7,060 bases of DNA from an uncultured Chlorobiota bacterium (GCA_946481475.1 CAMLOB010000196.1:1-7060); one strand, 5' to 3'; positions 1 to 6,823 are shown, counted from the stretch's first letter. Notes: generated by a model from the letters alone, not told the origin. Made by a program: numbers and translations.

Positions 1-516
1 GTAGTAGACCGTAATCGTCACCGTATCGCCGATCTCCGGCATATCCGGCGGCGTAATCGTATGGCGATAGTCGGCATCCTGCGGCATTCCGATTGTTTCG
101 TATGTGACACGTGAACCTTCGTACAGGACCGAATCGATTGCCAGATCGCGGAGATTGAATGTGAAGAGAGGAGATCGATCCGAGGTCCGGACAAGCCGGA
201 TACTGCAGACTCCCGACATCGTTTTCTGCGGTGCGGCCGTCAGGTCGAGTGTCGCATCGTAGTGGAGAACATCGAACGAGGCTGAGTCATGAGCAAGAGG
301 ATCGAACAGGGTAACCGCATGGATCCGGGCAGGATCGAACCGCAGGCTGCACCCCCAATCTTTCTCAAGTTCTTCTACCGTTGGAATCTGCGCCACCAGT
401 CCGGTCTGTGCGGTCAACAGAACAATACCGACCAGAGCCGGAATCAGACGGCACAGGCGCGCTATCGCGGCAGGGTTGTAGTTGTTCACAAAAAGGGTCC
501 GTTGAAGGTTTGCCAT
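1..516 (-). CDS. M1-family metallopeptidase (aminopeptidase N-like), N-terminal part, cut by left edge
   Basis: The reading frame is open from an ATG at 516 to the left edge (172 codons), with an in-frame TAA two codons upstream of the ATG, so the start lies here or further in (a GTG at codon 10 is the main alternative). Residues 1-23 are a rather long basic/polar leader, residues 24-42 are hydrophobic and end in 'GLVAQ', which looks like a Sec signal peptide with signal peptidase I cleavage after Ala42. From residue 80 the sequence 'SFDVLHYDATLDL', followed by a Gly-containing strand, 'LRDLAIDSVLYEG' and 'IGDTVTITVYY', has the pattern of the N-terminal beta-sandwich domain of M1 zinc aminopeptidases. 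The catalytic HExxH and GAMEN motifs would lie outside the window, so activity cannot be judged. The gene starts 32 bases after the previous stop and may be co-transcribed with it. Role inferred: exported or periplasmic peptide degradation. No Shine-Dalgarno is seen; the bases before the ATG are A-rich. Confidence 0.75.
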   Translation of the reverse strand, partial: MANLQRTLFVNNYNPAAIARLCRLIPALVGIVLLTAQTGLVAQIPTVEELEKDWGCSLRFDPARIHAVTLFDPLAHDSASFDVLHYDATLDLTAAPQKTMSGVCSIRLVRTSDRSPLFTFNLRDLAIDSVLYEGSRVTYETIGMPQDADYRHTITPPDMPEIGDTVTITVYY

Positions 517-542
517 TGTTTACGAAAACGGGATTCGGAAGG

Positions 543-563
543 AAAAAGTTACCGCACCCGGTA
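543..563 (-). terminator. Weak candidate intrinsic terminator at the end of the 549-1241 gene
   Basis: On the minus strand TACCG-GGTG-CGGTA forms a perfect 5-bp stem with a 4-base loop (550-563). The stop codon TAA overlaps its 3' arm, and five T residues follow (543-547). The stem is short, so it is more likely a partial attenuator ahead of the M1 peptidase gene than a full stop. Confidence 0.3.
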
Positions 564-1241
564 GGAGAGTCCAAGCGTAAATCTTCCCAGATCCGGAACA
601 TCGTTATTCTCGTCGTCTTCCCCCGCTCCCACGCCGATCGTTCCTCCCCACCTGTCGTAGAAAAAATTTCCGGCAAGATAGATGGCGCCGGGTGAGCCGG
701 CACCCAGTTGCAGACCGAACTGTGTCCTGTCGTCCGGCGTTATCGTCATGAAGTAATAGCCCGAACCCAGAGGCCAGGCTCCTATTGAGGCCGAGTCGAG
801 ATAGAGTCTGGTGTACGGGCCGAACTCCGTCATCATCCCGAGCGTCACTCCGATCCCGAGCGTGACCTTCCCGAGAGGGAGACCGACGTTCGCCTCTCCG
901 AGTCCTCCCAGTCCGAAGTATGATTGCGAGCCGCTCAACCCCTTGTACGTTCCGTCGATGCCGTACGAGCCGCCGTAGAGAAAGCCTCTGGCTCCGAACT
1001 TGTACCATCCCCCTCCGTTTCCCCAGGCGTAGGAGAGTTCGGTGGCCGTATTGGATTCGTTCGGATTGAACCCGCCGCTGTAGTTGACGGCGACTCCCGC
1101 GTGTTCCGCCGACTCCTTCATCGAGATCGGCGTCACCGCCGGCGGCGTCATGTCGAAGCCTCCGGGCAGATAGATCCGGCTGCATGCAGGAAACAGAAGG
1201 GTGAGGCAAAGGGTCAGCGGGCCGACAGTCGAGCGCATCAT
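549..1241 (-). CDS. Small glycine-rich lipoprotein, possible outer-membrane beta-strand protein
   Basis: The protein is 230 residues. It starts with a hydrophobic signal peptide ending 'LLFPAC', which fits a relaxed lipobox with Cys20 as the lipidated residue; Phe at -3 is unusual, so the signal peptidase II call is moderate. The mature start 'CSRIYLP' resembles a group of uncharacterised Bacteroidota lipoproteins that begin CSRxYxP and continue into an antiparallel beta-strand domain (recalled, not searched). Residues from about 48 to 230 are rich in Gly, Tyr, Phe and alternating hydrophobic positions with short turns (for example 'GLGEANVGLPLGKVTLGIG' and the last strand 'RFTLGLSYRV'), which suggests a small beta-barrel or beta-sheet at the outer membrane. 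There is no catalytic motif. Two adjacent ATGs (1241 and 1238) could start the gene; neither has a Shine-Dalgarno. It lies 36 bases after the transglycosylase gene and 32 bases before the M1 peptidase gene, so co-transcription is likely. Function unknown. Confidence 0.8.
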   Translation of the reverse strand: MMRSTVGPLTLCLTLLFPACSRIYLPGGFDMTPPAVTPISMKESAEHAGVAVNYSGGFNPNESNTATELSYAWGNGGGWYKFGARGFLYGGSYGIDGTYKGLSGSQSYFGLGGLGEANVGLPLGKVTLGIGVTLGMMTEFGPYTRLYLDSASIGAWPLGSGYYFMTITPDDRTQFGLQLGAGSPGAIYLAGNFFYDRWGGTIGVGAGEDDENNDVPDLGRFTLGLSYRVR

Positions 1242-1277
1242 ATCATATAGTGAGACAACGGTCGTGATGGATCGGTG

Positions 1278-2270
1278 CTATGATTTTATCTCCTTCTGCA
1301 CGCGGACCGACAGGGCATAGATCGAGTTTGCATAGGCTGAGGAGGGATTGTAGCTCTTCAATGCTTTCTTGATCCGTGCGCTGTTCCCGGAACGATATCC
1401 ACCCCTGCTCAGGTAGTTCGCCACTGAGTGGACGGCATCGGCCGGATTGTAGAGATCGATCTTGCCGTCTCCGTTTCCGTCAACCGCCAGACGGCGATAG
1501 GAGGAGGGGAGAAACTGTGCCCAGCCGAAGGCTCCGGCCCACGAACCGTATAGATCCCGTACGTCCCAGTGACCGGCCTTGTGAATCCGGAGCAAATGTT
1601 CAAGCTCCTTGTAGGCCCAGTCTCCCCGCTTCTGCGAGCGGCGTTTGATCCAGTCGACCTCGCTGTTGATCTGCTTCGTGCTCTTTCCCTCGGCTTTCAT
1701 CTGGTCGCGGGCGTTCCGGACGTTGTCGGCCACGGCCCACGATTCGCTCATCAGGCTCATCGAGGCGTAAACACTCAGGACGTGATAGTCGCCGGTGATC
1801 GTGCCGTGGCGCGTCTCGCACCGGAGCAGAGCGGCGATCGTCTCCTTGTCGACGCCGTATTGTTTCTCGACGGCACTCAGCAGGCTGTCGTATCTGCCGA
1901 TGAAGTCGACACAGGCCTTCGACGATTCGTCGGTGTCGACCCACGTGTACCAGTTGCTCTGGTCGACTTTCTTCCTCGGCTTGACCGCCACCATCTTCGG
2001 GATGTAGACGGTGCGTGCGTCGGAGAAAACCTCCCGCACATACGCCTCGTCCCAGCCATCCTTCAGAAGCCTTTGGATAACCGTTTCATAGCGCGGGTCC
2101 ACACCCTCGGTGCGTTCCACAACGAAATCACTCCCCGCATCGGTCCGCACGGTATCGACCACTGCGTTGATTCGGTTGTCGGAAGTCTGGTCCTTCTCCT
2201 GCGCACAGGCGATCGTACAGAAGAAGAGAACGGGAAGAAGATATGCGAACATGCGAAGCAGAATCATCAT
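1278..2270 (-). CDS. Lytic murein transglycosylase, MltB type (SLT_2 domain, GH103)
   Basis: A 330-residue exported enzyme predicted to cleave the MurNAc-GlcNAc bond of peptidoglycan and leave 1,6-anhydroMurNAc ends, acting in the periplasm. The signal peptide (residues 1-23) ends 'TIACAQ': it can be read as a poor lipobox (Cys22) or as an ACA signal peptidase I site, so anchoring is uncertain. The catalytic acid is Glu152 in 'LLRCETRHGT' (MltB family: GVETxxG; codon 1815-1817). Further family motifs are 'GSWAGAFGWAQFLPSSY' at 242-258, the acidic turn 'DGNGDGKIDL' at 264-273, and 'DAVHSVANYLSRGGY' close behind, all in canonical order. Between the catalytic Glu and the GSWAGA motif there is a charged, probably helical insertion (about residues 182-218) that E. 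coli MltB lacks. Starts at 2270, 2267 or 2252 are possible; none has a Shine-Dalgarno, and the upstream sequence is CAA/AAC-rich and looks unstructured. The gene follows the GH114-like gene after a 93-base gap. Family assignment is firm; which MltB relative it is cannot be decided. Confidence 0.93.
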   Translation of the reverse strand: MMILLRMFAYLLPVLFFCTIACAQEKDQTSDNRINAVVDTVRTDAGSDFVVERTEGVDPRYETVIQRLLKDGWDEAYVREVFSDARTVYIPKMVAVKPRKKVDQSNWYTWVDTDESSKACVDFIGRYDSLLSAVEKQYGVDKETIAALLRCETRHGTITGDYHVLSVYASMSLMSESWAVADNVRNARDQMKAEGKSTKQINSEVDWIKRRSQKRGDWAYKELEHLLRIHKAGHWDVRDLYGSWAGAFGWAQFLPSSYRRLAVDGNGDGKIDLYNPADAVHSVANYLSRGGYRSGNSARIKKALKSYNPSSAYANSIYALSVRVQKEIKS

Positions 2271-2356
2271 GACGTTGGTTTGTTGTTGCTGATAACGGTC
2301 CCTGCTGTGACGAACGTATCGGATTATCTTGTCATCGTAAAGTAATGCCGCCGATC

Positions 2357-2382
2357 AAAAAAACTACGGAGGAGTTCCGGTT
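2357..2382 (-). terminator. Weak candidate intrinsic terminator at the end of the GH114-like gene
   Basis: On the minus strand CGGA-ACTCC-TCCG forms a 4-bp stem (2367-2379), extendable by AAC/GTT across a 2-base bulge. The stop codon TAG lies in the 3' part and seven T residues follow (2357-2363). The T-run is good but the stem is short, so this is tentative. Confidence 0.3.
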
Positions 2383-3395
2383 ATCTGCGAACGGGAAACA
2401 CGCGTGACCAGCGGACGGAAGCCCTGCCGCCGGGCCGCATCGTAGATGAAAGCGGCGTTCGACGGGAGAAGGGCATAGTCGACGGTGAAGACCGGTTTCC
2501 CCGCATCAGGATAGGCTCGGTACTGTCTGATCAGTTCCGTTGTGCCGAATCGGTCCTCCTCACTCCTGTCGTTCGGAATATCTCCCCCCTCTGCATCCTC
2601 CCACTCCTTTGCCGATATATCTCCCCGGAACCATATCTCCTCGGCCGCCACTCCGTCGATAATTGATGTATAGCCTGTCGGGTCGACATCGATCAGATAG
2701 GGAGCGTTCCGAACAAGAATGAGAAACTCCGGGTTGACCCGTCGCCCGGCATCCCGTATCTCCCTGATGAACGTCATCATGTCGACCGCCGGATCCATTC
2801 CTTTCCCCTCTGCCTCGGCCGCGATCTTCTCCAGCATGTAAACGTCGATACCGCTCAGGTAGAGACCGTCGAACCCATCCCGTGCAAGCGAGGGAACGAT
2901 CCCCGTATCGGCAAGCCAGATCTGCCGCCATCGGTCGTCCCAGTAGGCCGTCGGATAGCTCCCTTCCCGTCCTTCCGGATCGGTTGTGACAAGAAACTCC
3001 GGATTTCCCGATTCGGTGTCCGTCGGCGGCTGCCAGTCATCCCGCCAGTAGTACCGCTCCTCTTCCGCTCTGCCGATATCGACCCAGGCAAGCAGGATCC
3101 GCTGTCGACCATCCGGTCCGTTTCGCAGACGGTCGATGAGACCGGCCGCGTCGAACTCCTCCATTCCCTTGATGGTCCGCGTCGGTTCCAGCACGAGCAT
3201 GTCGTAGCGGGATCTCCGCAACCGATCGATGGTCTCCGCATCATCAACGTTTTGCAGCAGATACATCCACGCCCCCACCTTCGCCAGCGGACCGGTGCCG
3301 CCGGGGAAAGGGTAGGGGTCCGAAATCTTTTCCTTGCATCCTGTCAGGAAAATTCCGGTTGACAGAAGAGGCAGAAGGTATGAGTGCAGCCACAT
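2364..3395 (-). CDS. GH114/TM1410-like lipoprotein (TIM-barrel glycosidase fold) with altered motif residues
   Basis: A 343-residue predicted lipoprotein: signal peptide 1-19 and lipobox 'LTGC' with Cys20, although the n-region has no Lys or Arg. The rest follows the endo-alpha-1,4-polygalactosaminidase (GH114)/TM1410 pattern in order: 'WMYLLQN' (43-49), 'YDMLVLEP' (64-71), 'VDIGRAEEERYYW' (105-117), 'YPTAYWDDRW' (147-156), 'GFDGLYLSGIDVY' (174-186), 'FLILVRNAPYL' (224-234), 'IDGVAAEEIWF' (246-256) and a late 'VFTVDYALL' strand. Members of this group act on galactosaminogalactan-like polymers or remain uncharacterised. Here the usual Asp in the FDGxxLD motif is Ser181 (AGC, 2853-2855) and the usual Gln before Asn in the 'QN' strand is Arg229. 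The enzyme may therefore be inactive, use other residues, or bind sugar without cleaving. The ATG at 3395 is the only sensible start: the frame upstream stays open but has no ATG, GTG or TTG as far as examined. There is no clear Shine-Dalgarno. It lies between a lipoprotein gene and a wall hydrolase gene, which fits an envelope role. Confidence 0.82.
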   Translation of the reverse strand: MWLHSYLLPLLSTGIFLTGCKEKISDPYPFPGGTGPLAKVGAWMYLLQNVDDAETIDRLRRSRYDMLVLEPTRTIKGMEEFDAAGLIDRLRNGPDGRQRILLAWVDIGRAEEERYYWRDDWQPPTDTESGNPEFLVTTDPEGREGSYPTAYWDDRWRQIWLADTGIVPSLARDGFDGLYLSGIDVYMLEKIAAEAEGKGMDPAVDMMTFIREIRDAGRRVNPEFLILVRNAPYLIDVDPTGYTSIIDGVAAEEIWFRGDISAKEWEDAEGGDIPNDRSEEDRFGTTELIRQYRAYPDAGKPVFTVDYALLPSNAAFIYDAARRQGFRPLVTRVSRSQITGTPP

Positions 3396-3399
3396 GATC

Positions 3400-3430
3400 G
3401 AATTCCGTAACGTGAACTGGTGGAATTCCG
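3400..3430. repeat. Two direct copies of GAATTCCG just upstream of the GH114-like start
   Basis: GAATTCCG occurs at 3400-3407 and 3423-3430, a 23-base period, within 35 bases of the ATG at 3395. Each contains the palindrome GAATTC. It could be an operator-like pair or chance; two more copies occur inside genes (3583 and about 4578), which argues for a composition effect. Confidence 0.25.
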
Positions 3431-3456
3431 ATGCCCGGCCGATATCAACCAGGCAT

Positions 3457-3492
3457 ACCAGGTCTGATGGGATGTTCTCGAACAGACCTGAT
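3457..3492 (-). other. Inverted repeat (RNA stem-loop) directly after the DUF6252-like gene
   Basis: CAGGTCTG (3459-3466) and CAGACCTG (3483-3490) form a perfect 8-bp stem with a 16-base loop. On the minus-strand RNA it extends to 10 bp by a G-U and an A-U pair; on the plus strand the G-U position would be an A-C mismatch, so the structure favours minus-strand RNA. The hairpin abuts the stop codon at 3493-3495. No T-run follows, so it is not a standard terminator; protection of the 3' end of the message or partial attenuation are possible roles. Confidence 0.45.
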
Positions 3493-3990
3493 TTACGGCA
3501 CGACTTTGAATGTTCCCGACTTCACTTCATAGGTTTTTTCGCCGAACGTACTCGTTCCCTTGAAGGTAAACGTACCGACAATGAATTCCGATGTCGACTC
3601 GGTGATGATCAGCGTTCCTTCCGATGCCGGCGTCGGGTCCGGATCGAAGGCTCCGGGAGGATTGTTGTCCGCAAGGAAGTTTACCGAAACGGTAGATGGC
3701 TCTTCCGTGATCGAGTAGGTTCCCGGATCGGTGCTCGTCAGAAAAATCGTGATGCGTTCGGCCTGTCCTTTCGGTTCCTTCCAGGCGACGATCTCCTTGA
3801 CGAAACCGTTCGGCAGGACCGGATCGGCGAAGGTTGTCGAGTCGGCCTCCCACGGCACGTCGTTGACGGTCATCGTGAGGCCGAAGGGAATTTCCTGCGG
3901 GTCGTTATTGGTCGGCGTATCCTCTCCGCAACCGGTCAGTGTGCCGAATGCAAAGAGTGCAAGGGTCAGAACGTAGAGGATTGATTTCAT
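3493..3990 (-). CDS. Small lipoprotein, DUF6252-like
   Basis: A 165-residue predicted lipoprotein of unknown function. It has a classical signal peptide (Lys2, then hydrophobic residues 4-18) and a good lipobox 'LTGC' with Cys21. The mature end 'CGEDTPTNND' carries acidic residues at +2 and +3 after the Cys, which in some Bacteroidota favours display on the cell surface (inference). The body has the order typical of DUF6252 lipoproteins: an early 'MTVNDVPWEAD' strand, a middle 'ITIFLTSTDPGTYSI' segment, then 'SEGTLIITES', 'FIVGTFTFKGTS' and a final 'YEVKSGTFKVV'. This family match is from memory of the pattern. The beta-rich make-up suggests a single small beta-sandwich. It starts 79 bases after valS with no Shine-Dalgarno. 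The ATG sits in TCGATCATG, a 9-mer also present at the GH114-like start. A stem-loop follows its stop codon. Confidence 0.85.
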   Translation of the reverse strand: MKSILYVLTLALFAFGTLTGCGEDTPTNNDPQEIPFGLTMTVNDVPWEADSTTFADPVLPNGFVKEIVAWKEPKGQAERITIFLTSTDPGTYSITEEPSTVSVNFLADNNPPGAFDPDPTPASEGTLIITESTSEFIVGTFTFKGTSTFGEKTYEVKSGTFKVVP

Positions 3991-4069
3991 GATCGATCTG
4001 TCTGATGGTTCGTTTCGGGTTCGATAGTTTTTTTCTGATGCCCTGGTTCTCCGAAGAAGGGAATACCGG

Positions 4070-6814
4070 TTATTGATACTGGGCCAGTGTCTCCTGCAGT
4101 TTGCCGAGCGTCTCCTGAAAGTTCGTCAGCTTCTCCCGTTCCTTGTCGACGACCTCGGCCGGAGCGTTGGCGGTGAACTGCTCGTTTGCCAGCTTCTTTT
4201 CGGTTCCGGTGATCATCCCCCTGAGCCGTTCGATCTCCTTCTCGGTTTTTTTTCTCTCTTCCTGTACATCGATCAGACCTTCGAGGTGGACGTGAATCTC
4301 GTTCCGGCGGACGACCTCAGTCTTGGAGAGTCCCGGCTTTTCCAGTCCGGTATCGGTACTCAGGCTCTCGATCCGTCCAAGACGCTGCATCAGCGACGCC
4401 GTTCGGTTGTATACTTCCAGACTCTCTCCGCTTTCAGGGCGAATCGACACGCTGATCTCCTTCGACGGCGGCACCTGCGCCTCGCTTCGCATCCGTCTGA
4501 TCGCCTCGACGGTCTCCTGCATCAGCGTGAAGTCCTGCTCGATCTCTTCGGATATGCGTTCCGGATCGGCTGTGGGGAATTCCGTGACCGAGATCGAATT
4601 CCCTTCCCCGCGTTCGGCCAGCGTCTGCCAGATCTCCTCGGTGACGAAGGGCATGATCGGGTGGAGCATCCGCAGAACCTGATCGTAGAGCCCGAGCGCG
4701 AACTGCATGATTCCTTCGGTCTCTTCGGCACTGCGCCCGCTCAGCTCTCCTTTCATTTGTTCCAGATACCAGTCGCAGAAATCGTTCCAGACGAATTCAT
4801 AGATGCGCTTCGAGTAGTCGTTGATCCTGTACTCGTCCAGGTTCTGTTCAATACTTTGCAGCGTAGAGTGGAAGCGGCTGAGAATCCATCTGTCTGAATC
4901 GGAAACCGGGTGCAGGTCGCTCAGTCGGGTCGGGAAAGGGGAGGCGCTTCCGGTCCGTTCCATCCCTGCCTCATCAGCCTTCATCATCAGGAATCGTCCG
5001 GCGTTCCAGAGCTTGTTTGCGAAGTTCCGTCCGATCTCGCACGCCTCCTCGCTGAACCGGATATCCTGTCCGGTCGGTGCCAGATAGATAATGGTGAAGC
5101 GGAGAGCGTCGGCTCCGTATGTTGCGATCACTTCGAGCGGATCGGGCGAGTTGCCGAGCGACTTCGAGAGCTTCCGTCCCTGGGCATCGCGAATGATCGA
5201 GGTGAAGTAGACGTGACGGAAGGGGATCAGTTCTTTCATCTGCCGGCGCGGTTCCCCCCCGGCATTCGGTTCTCCTTGCATGAACTCCAGTCCGGCCATA
5301 ATCATCCGCGCAACCCAGAAAAAGATGATGTCCGGTCCGGTCACAAGAAGATCTGTCGGATAGAACGCCTGCAGGTCTGCGTCGTTTTTCTCATCGCTTC
5401 CCCAGCCGTGGACGCTGAAGGGCCAGAGCCAGGAGCTGAACCAGGTATCGAGGACGTCTTCATCCTGACGAAGCGGAGCGTCGGACGCCAGACCGAGTTT
5501 CTCTCGCGCTTCATTCTCATCGCGGGCGGCCGTATAGCTTCCGTCCCCGGCGTAGTAGACCGGAATGCGGTGACCCCACCAGAGCTGGCGGGAGATCGGC
5601 CAGTCGCGGATGTTCTTCATCCAGTGCATGTAGGTTTTTACCCAGTGCTCAGGAGAGAAGGTGATCAGGCCCTTCTCCACCGCCTCGATTGCCGGGGCGG
5701 CCAGTTCGTCCATCCGGACAAACCACTGGTCGGAGAGATACGGTTCGATCTGCTCGCCTCCCCGTTCGGAGAATCCGACCGAGTGGACGTAATCCTCAAC
5801 CTTCACGATTGCTCCGGCATCCTCAAGGAGAGCGGCGGCTTTTTTCCGGGCGGCAAATCTGTCGAGTCCGGCAAGGGGACCGGCCAGATCGTTCATCGTT
5901 CCGTCCGGATCAATTGTGTTGGGCATCGGAAGGTTGTGCCGGAGGCCGACCTCATAGTCGTTCGGATCGTGGGCCGGGGTGATCTTCACCGCGCCGGTGC
6001 CGAACTCCGGATCGACATGGTCGTCGGCGATGATCGGAATTTCCTGCCCGCCGAGCGGGACGATCACCTTCCTGCCGATCCAGTTTCTGTAGCGCTCATC
6101 TTTTTCGTTGACGGCGATTGCCACGTCACCCGGAATCGTCTCCGGTCGGGCGGTCGAGATGGAGATGTACTCATCTCCATCGACAAGTTTGTAGCGGACG
6201 GTGTAGAGTTTGTCCTGCACCTCCTTGTGGTTCACTTCCTCGTCCGACAGAGTCGTCTGGGCTGCGGGGGACCAGTTGACGATCTTTTTCCCTTTGTAGA
6301 CATAGCCTTTGTCGAAGAGGCGAACGAAGACTTCCCTGACCGCTTCGTTCAATCCTTCATCCATCGTAAAGCGTTCTCTGCGCCAGTCGACCGACACGCC
6401 GAGGGCACGCAACTGCTTCAGGATGATACCACCGTACTCCTCGCGCCACTGCCAGACCCGCTCGACGAATTTCTCCCGCCCCATATCACGGAAGCGGATC
6501 CCTTCGTCGGCAAGGGCTGCAACGACTTTCGTCTGAGTGGCGATGCCGGCATGGTCGGTCCCCGGAATCCAGCAGGCCTCAAATCCGCTCATCCGTTTCC
6601 AGCGGATATAGAGGTCCTGAATCGTGTTGTTCAGCACGTGTCCCAGCGTCAGCATGCCGGTGACGTTCGGCGGGGGAATAACGATGGTGAAGGCCTCTTT
6701 CGCTCCTTCACCGACTCGATCCGCTTCGGCGTTATACAGGTTGTGTTGGTACCAGTAGGTATACCATTTCTTCTCCGCCTCTGCCGGCTGATATGCTTTC
6801 GATAGTTCTGCCAT
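4070..6814 (-). CDS. valS: Valyl-tRNA synthetase
   Basis: Complete class I synthetase of 914 residues from the ATG at 6814, charging tRNA-Val with valine in the cytoplasm. Landmarks in order: 'AYQPAEAEKKWYTYW' near the N-terminus; 'PPPNVTGMLTLGH' with the HIGH-equivalent TLGH at 56-59; 'GTDHAGIATQ' at 85-94; the editing domain with 'STARPET' at 220-226 and 'TPAHDPNDYEVG'; 'ISRQLWWGHRIPVYY'; 'LDTWFSSWLWPFS' from 455; 'KLSKSLGNSPDPL' with KLSKS at 548-552; the anticodon-binding domain with 'WNDFCDWYLEQ' from 676; and a C-terminal coiled-coil tRNA-binding arm at about 847-914. Length is normal for the family (E. coli 951). The first residue of the HIGH motif is Thr instead of the usual His. A GTG at 6832 in the same frame would add six residues, but it sits in the loop of a hairpin and the ATG gives the usual family N-terminus. 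No T-box is visible. It is the first gene of the minus-strand run and probably has its own promoter, since a terminator lies just upstream. Confidence 0.97.
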   Translation of the reverse strand: MAELSKAYQPAEAEKKWYTYWYQHNLYNAEADRVGEGAKEAFTIVIPPPNVTGMLTLGHVLNNTIQDLYIRWKRMSGFEACWIPGTDHAGIATQTKVVAALADEGIRFRDMGREKFVERVWQWREEYGGIILKQLRALGVSVDWRRERFTMDEGLNEAVREVFVRLFDKGYVYKGKKIVNWSPAAQTTLSDEEVNHKEVQDKLYTVRYKLVDGDEYISISTARPETIPGDVAIAVNEKDERYRNWIGRKVIVPLGGQEIPIIADDHVDPEFGTGAVKITPAHDPNDYEVGLRHNLPMPNTIDPDGTMNDLAGPLAGLDRFAARKKAAALLEDAGAIVKVEDYVHSVGFSERGGEQIEPYLSDQWFVRMDELAAPAIEAVEKGLITFSPEHWVKTYMHWMKNIRDWPISRQLWWGHRIPVYYAGDGSYTAARDENEAREKLGLASDAPLRQDEDVLDTWFSSWLWPFSVHGWGSDEKNDADLQAFYPTDLLVTGPDIIFFWVARMIMAGLEFMQGEPNAGGEPRRQMKELIPFRHVYFTSIIRDAQGRKLSKSLGNSPDPLEVIATYGADALRFTIIYLAPTGQDIRFSEEACEIGRNFANKLWNAGRFLMMKADEAGMERTGSASPFPTRLSDLHPVSDSDRWILSRFHSTLQSIEQNLDEYRINDYSKRIYEFVWNDFCDWYLEQMKGELSGRSAEETEGIMQFALGLYDQVLRMLHPIMPFVTEEIWQTLAERGEGNSISVTEFPTADPERISEEIEQDFTLMQETVEAIRRMRSEAQVPPSKEISVSIRPESGESLEVYNRTASLMQRLGRIESLSTDTGLEKPGLSKTEVVRRNEIHVHLEGLIDVQEERKKTEKEIERLRGMITGTEKKLANEQFTANAPAEVVDKEREKLTNFQETLGKLQETLAQYQ

Positions 6815-6823
6815 AACGTACTG

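Noticed and set aside
1569..2345. A 258-codon plus-strand open frame across the transglycosylase gene.
   Set aside because: It is the antisense shadow of a well-supported MltB-type gene and has no recognisable motif.
3334..3984. A 216-codon plus-strand open frame spanning the gap between the DUF6252-like and GH114-like genes.
   Set aside because: It overlaps two signal-peptide-bearing genes on the minus strand and is Arg-rich in the manner of a shadow frame.
4020..4069. Possible terminator after valS, from a CCCT...AGGG pairing.
   Set aside because: The pairing is broken by mismatches and the homopolymer nearby is A-rich, not T-rich, on the transcribed strand.
4910..6805. A 631-codon open frame on the plus strand, antisense to most of valS.
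   Set aside because: It mirrors valS codon bias, shows no protein family pattern, and valS on the other strand is unmistakable.
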